From Angustibacter luteus (GTDB lineage: Bacteria > Actinomycetota > Actinomycetes > Actinomycetales > Angustibacteraceae), in the NCBI RefSeq assembly GCF_039541115.1, contig NZ_BAABFP010000002.1, positions 1,106,747-1,170,746 of the forward strand: DNA of 64,000 nucleotides, read 5' to 3'. Shown here one piece after another: positions 62,793 to 64,000 of the stretch; within the stretch, counting starts at the first letter, position 1; each line of letters starts with the position of its first letter. The notes under the pieces were generated by a model, which searched no databases, was not told the origin of the DNA, and saw only the letters and a program-made list of their open reading frames with translations. The translations under genes and the position numbers were made by a program.

Positions 62793-62851
62793 CTGCATTC
62801 TCCTCGCGAGCGGTAGGCAGGAGCGGGGCTCTCCCCTCCCTCGCCACGTCG

Positions 62852-62857
62852 ATGCTA
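62852..62857 (-). promoter_or_regulatory. Candidate -10 box of clpC
   Basis: TAGCAT on the minus strand lies about 60 bases before the clpC start. The -35 region is not clear. Confidence 0.3.
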
Positions 62858-63009
62858 TCCCCGTGGTGTGACACGAGCCGGATCGTCGCCCACATCGTGA
62901 CCTCACGGACACCCGGACAGACCAGACCTGCGTCTGATCGGCTCAACGTCGGGTGGACCTGAGCATGTTCCGCCGAGGGGCCCGCGTTCGCCCTGCGCGG
63001 AATCCCGCT

Positions 63010-63066
63010 GGGCGAACCTGCATGATCACTAAGCGAGGTCCTCGCGGTGATCATGCACGTTCGCCC
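63010..63066. repeat. Palindromic repeat of the GGGCGAACGTGCATGATCA family
   Basis: Arms 63010-63028 and 63048-63066 pair over 19 bp with one mismatch. Inside the loop GCGAGG (63033-63038) pairs with CCTCGC (63040-63045). The core is the same as at 7339-7444. Here it lies between divergent genes, so it is not simply a terminator. Confidence 0.85.
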
Positions 63067-63090
63067 CGCGCGGTGCGGCACACTCCTCGG

Positions 63091-63420
63091 ATGGATCAGG
63101 TGCTGGTGCTGCTGGACGCCCGGGTCGCCGAGGCTGCCGAGGCGTGGCTGACGGACCCGCGGGACGTCGGGGTCTACGCGCGGCTGGTGGCCGCCGTCCA
63201 GGACCGCCGACGGCACCTGAGCCCGCCGGACGACGTCCCCGCCGGTCCGGACGACGAGAGGGACCTCCGGTCCGACGCGAGCCCCGGGCAGGGGGCCGAC
63301 GAGGACGTCGACGGGCTCGCATCGGACCGGGCCAGCACCGTCCGCTCCGTCGGAGAGGCGCTCGCCGGCGACCCGCGGGACGCGTTGGCGCGACTGCGCC
63401 GGGGCGGCACGATCCCCTGA
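63091..63420 (+). CDS. Uncharacterised acidic protein (109 aa)
   Basis: The product begins MDQVLVLLDARVAEAAEAWL and is acidic in the middle (DDVPAGPDDERDLRSDASPG), ending in DALARLRRGGTIP. No signal peptide, membrane helix or known motif. The start at 63091 was chosen because the longer reading crosses the palindromic repeat. It is followed by a clear hairpin. Function unknown. Confidence 0.65.
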   Translation: MDQVLVLLDARVAEAAEAWLTDPRDVGVYARLVAAVQDRRRHLSPPDDVPAGPDDERDLRSDASPGQGADEDVDGLASDRASTVRSVGEALAGDPRDALARLRRGGTIP

Positions 63421-63429
63421 ACGACCAAG

Positions 63430-63463
63430 GGCCCGCACCACACGCTGCTGCGTGGTGCGGGCC
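63430..63463 (+). terminator. Hairpin after the 109-aa gene
   Basis: GGCCCGCACCAC (63430-63441) pairs perfectly with GTGGTGCGGGCC (63452-63463) around a 10-base loop, 10 bases past the stop. Confidence 0.7.
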
Positions 63464-63643
63464 GTCCAACCGCCGGGACGGGCACTGGAGTGGCCGGCGG
63501 CTGGTCTCGGTTCGACGAGGTGAGTCTTGCCTGCAGAACCGCTGCGAGACAAGGGGGACGGCGCCCCGCGTCGGGCGTCGCTCAGCCCTTCGTGCGGAGG
63601 GCGGTAAAGACGGTAGAAAAGTGCTGCGCCAAGCACATGATCA

Positions 63644-64000
63644 TCAGTCCCAGTCCCAGGTCAGCCCGTACTCGCCGGCCGGCTGGTCGAAGACCACGGA
63701 CCGCAGCACCCCCGCCGCCGAGACCCGCACCGGGCTGCGCTGCTCGTGCTTGCCCGCAGGCTTGCGCAGCGCGAACGAGCGGACCGGGACCTGCTCGGGG
63801 TCGAAGAACACCTCGACGACGCACATCCGCACCGGCCGGTAGAACAGCGCCGTGCAGTTGATCGACGGCTCCCCCTCGGGGTCCAGGTGCGCCTCGTACT
63901 CCACGACCGTGCGCTCACCCTTGGCCAGCGTGGTGTCGAGCACCAGCTCGGTGACGACGAAGCCGTCGCTGGTGGCGCGCTGACGGCCCACGCTGACCCC
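63644..64000 (-). CDS. C-terminal part of a protein cut by the window edge, possibly an HTH regulator
   Basis: The minus-strand frame is open to the right edge, with no stop before 64000, so the N-terminus is outside the window. The visible 119 or so residues (RATSDGFVVTELVLDTTLAK, then ERTVVEYEAHLDPEG and FFDPEQVPVRSFALRKPAG) form a beta-rich domain. Similar ends occur on actinobacterial XRE-family regulators, but the HTH cannot be seen here. A GTG at 63991 would give a 115-residue stand-alone protein as an alternative. Confidence 0.6.
   Translation of the reverse strand, partial: GVSVGRQRATSDGFVVTELVLDTTLAKGERTVVEYEAHLDPEGEPSINCTALFYRPVRMCVVEVFFDPEQVPVRSFALRKPAGKHEQRSPVRVSAAGVLRSVVFDQPAGEYGLTWDWD

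Larger units (their letters stand above)
62793..63090. other. Divergent spacer between clpC and the 109-aa gene
   Basis: These 298 bases hold the clpC leader, a -10-like TAGCAT on the minus strand (62852-62857), and the palindromic repeat at 63010-63066. No further gene was found. No HspR (HAIR) site was seen. CGCCGAGGGGC at 62971 only weakly recalls a ClgR box. Confidence 0.6.

Noticed and set aside
62971-62981. ClgR box upstream of clpC
   Set aside because: CGCCGAGGGGC matches only part of the ClgR consensus and the final GCG is lost. Not enough to call.
63465-63643. tRNA or small RNA gene in the gap before the last gene
   Set aside because: No cloverleaf, no CCA end and no clear promoter-terminator pair was seen beyond the hairpin at 63430. 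I see nothing definite in this stretch.

Overview
The window reads as chromosome from a high-GC actinobacterium. Coding is dense, codons end mostly in G or C, GTG and TTG starts are common, and genes are often joined by 4-base ATGA or GTGA overlaps. Several genes appear leaderless, with a TANNNT -10 box 6-7 bases before the start codon. Gene content and order fit this. From general knowledge, the series Ppx/GppA, sugar isomerase, proC, small HTH protein, bS22, galE-like SDR, PlsC-like acyltransferase, HAD-IB phosphatase, glutaredoxin, hemA-hemC-hemD-hemB resembles the Rv0496-Rv0512 region of Mycobacterium tuberculosis. The rex-hem-bldN arrangement resembles Streptomyces. No rRNA, tRNA, phage, IS element or CRISPR array was found. 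The genus cannot be fixed from this window.

Layout. 0-1.1 kb: a MarR regulator (cut by the window edge) divergent from YceI. 1.1-7.0 kb: a tightly coupled rex-hemA-hemC-cobA/hemD-hemB operon with a Rex operator over its promoter. 7.0-15.7 kb: glutaredoxin, a large LuxR-family ATPase regulator, an ECF sigma factor with a membrane partner, a HAD-IB phosphatase, and a BldN-like sigma factor with its DUF5667 membrane partner. 15.9-19.6 kb: two secreted proteases (M4 and S1) sharing a nearly identical C-terminal module. 19.7-25.5 kb: a small protein, an O-methyltransferase, then an HTH protein, bS22, and a coupled SDR, acyltransferase, M15 peptidase and L,D-transpeptidase string. 25.7-31.5 kb: AcuC, TrkH/TrkA potassium uptake, a GNAT and a GGDEF protein. 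31.5-38.3 kb: a minus-strand run of a deaminase-GNAT fusion, proC, proline dehydrogenase, an ABC exporter with TetR, a sugar isomerase and Ppx/GppA. 38.3-46.8 kb: small proteins, a methyltransferase, radA, disA, mutY and a three-gene ABC exporter. 46.8-52.3 kb: polysaccharide deacetylase, ArgA, a DUF5666 protein and a MacAB-like system. 52.4-58.5 kb: a CebR-like LacI repressor and a binding protein, two permeases and a GH1 beta-glucosidase. 58.4-64 kb: a second GGDEF protein, ClpC, a small protein and a gene cut by the window edge.

How the parts work together. The heme operon is probably redox-controlled by Rex. The beta-glucoside uptake and hydrolysis operon carries two palindromic operators 21 bp apart and is probably repressed by the adjacent LacI protein. 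RadA, DisA and MutY form a genome-integrity group. Two c-di-GMP synthase-like proteins with similar helical N-termini frame the second half.

No wholly new multi-gene system was found. The most unusual signals are structural: a perfect 18-bp inverted repeat inside argA, two families of intergenic palindromes, a possible leaderless upstream ORF before disA, a hairpin at the 5' end of a permease gene, and the duplicated protease module.
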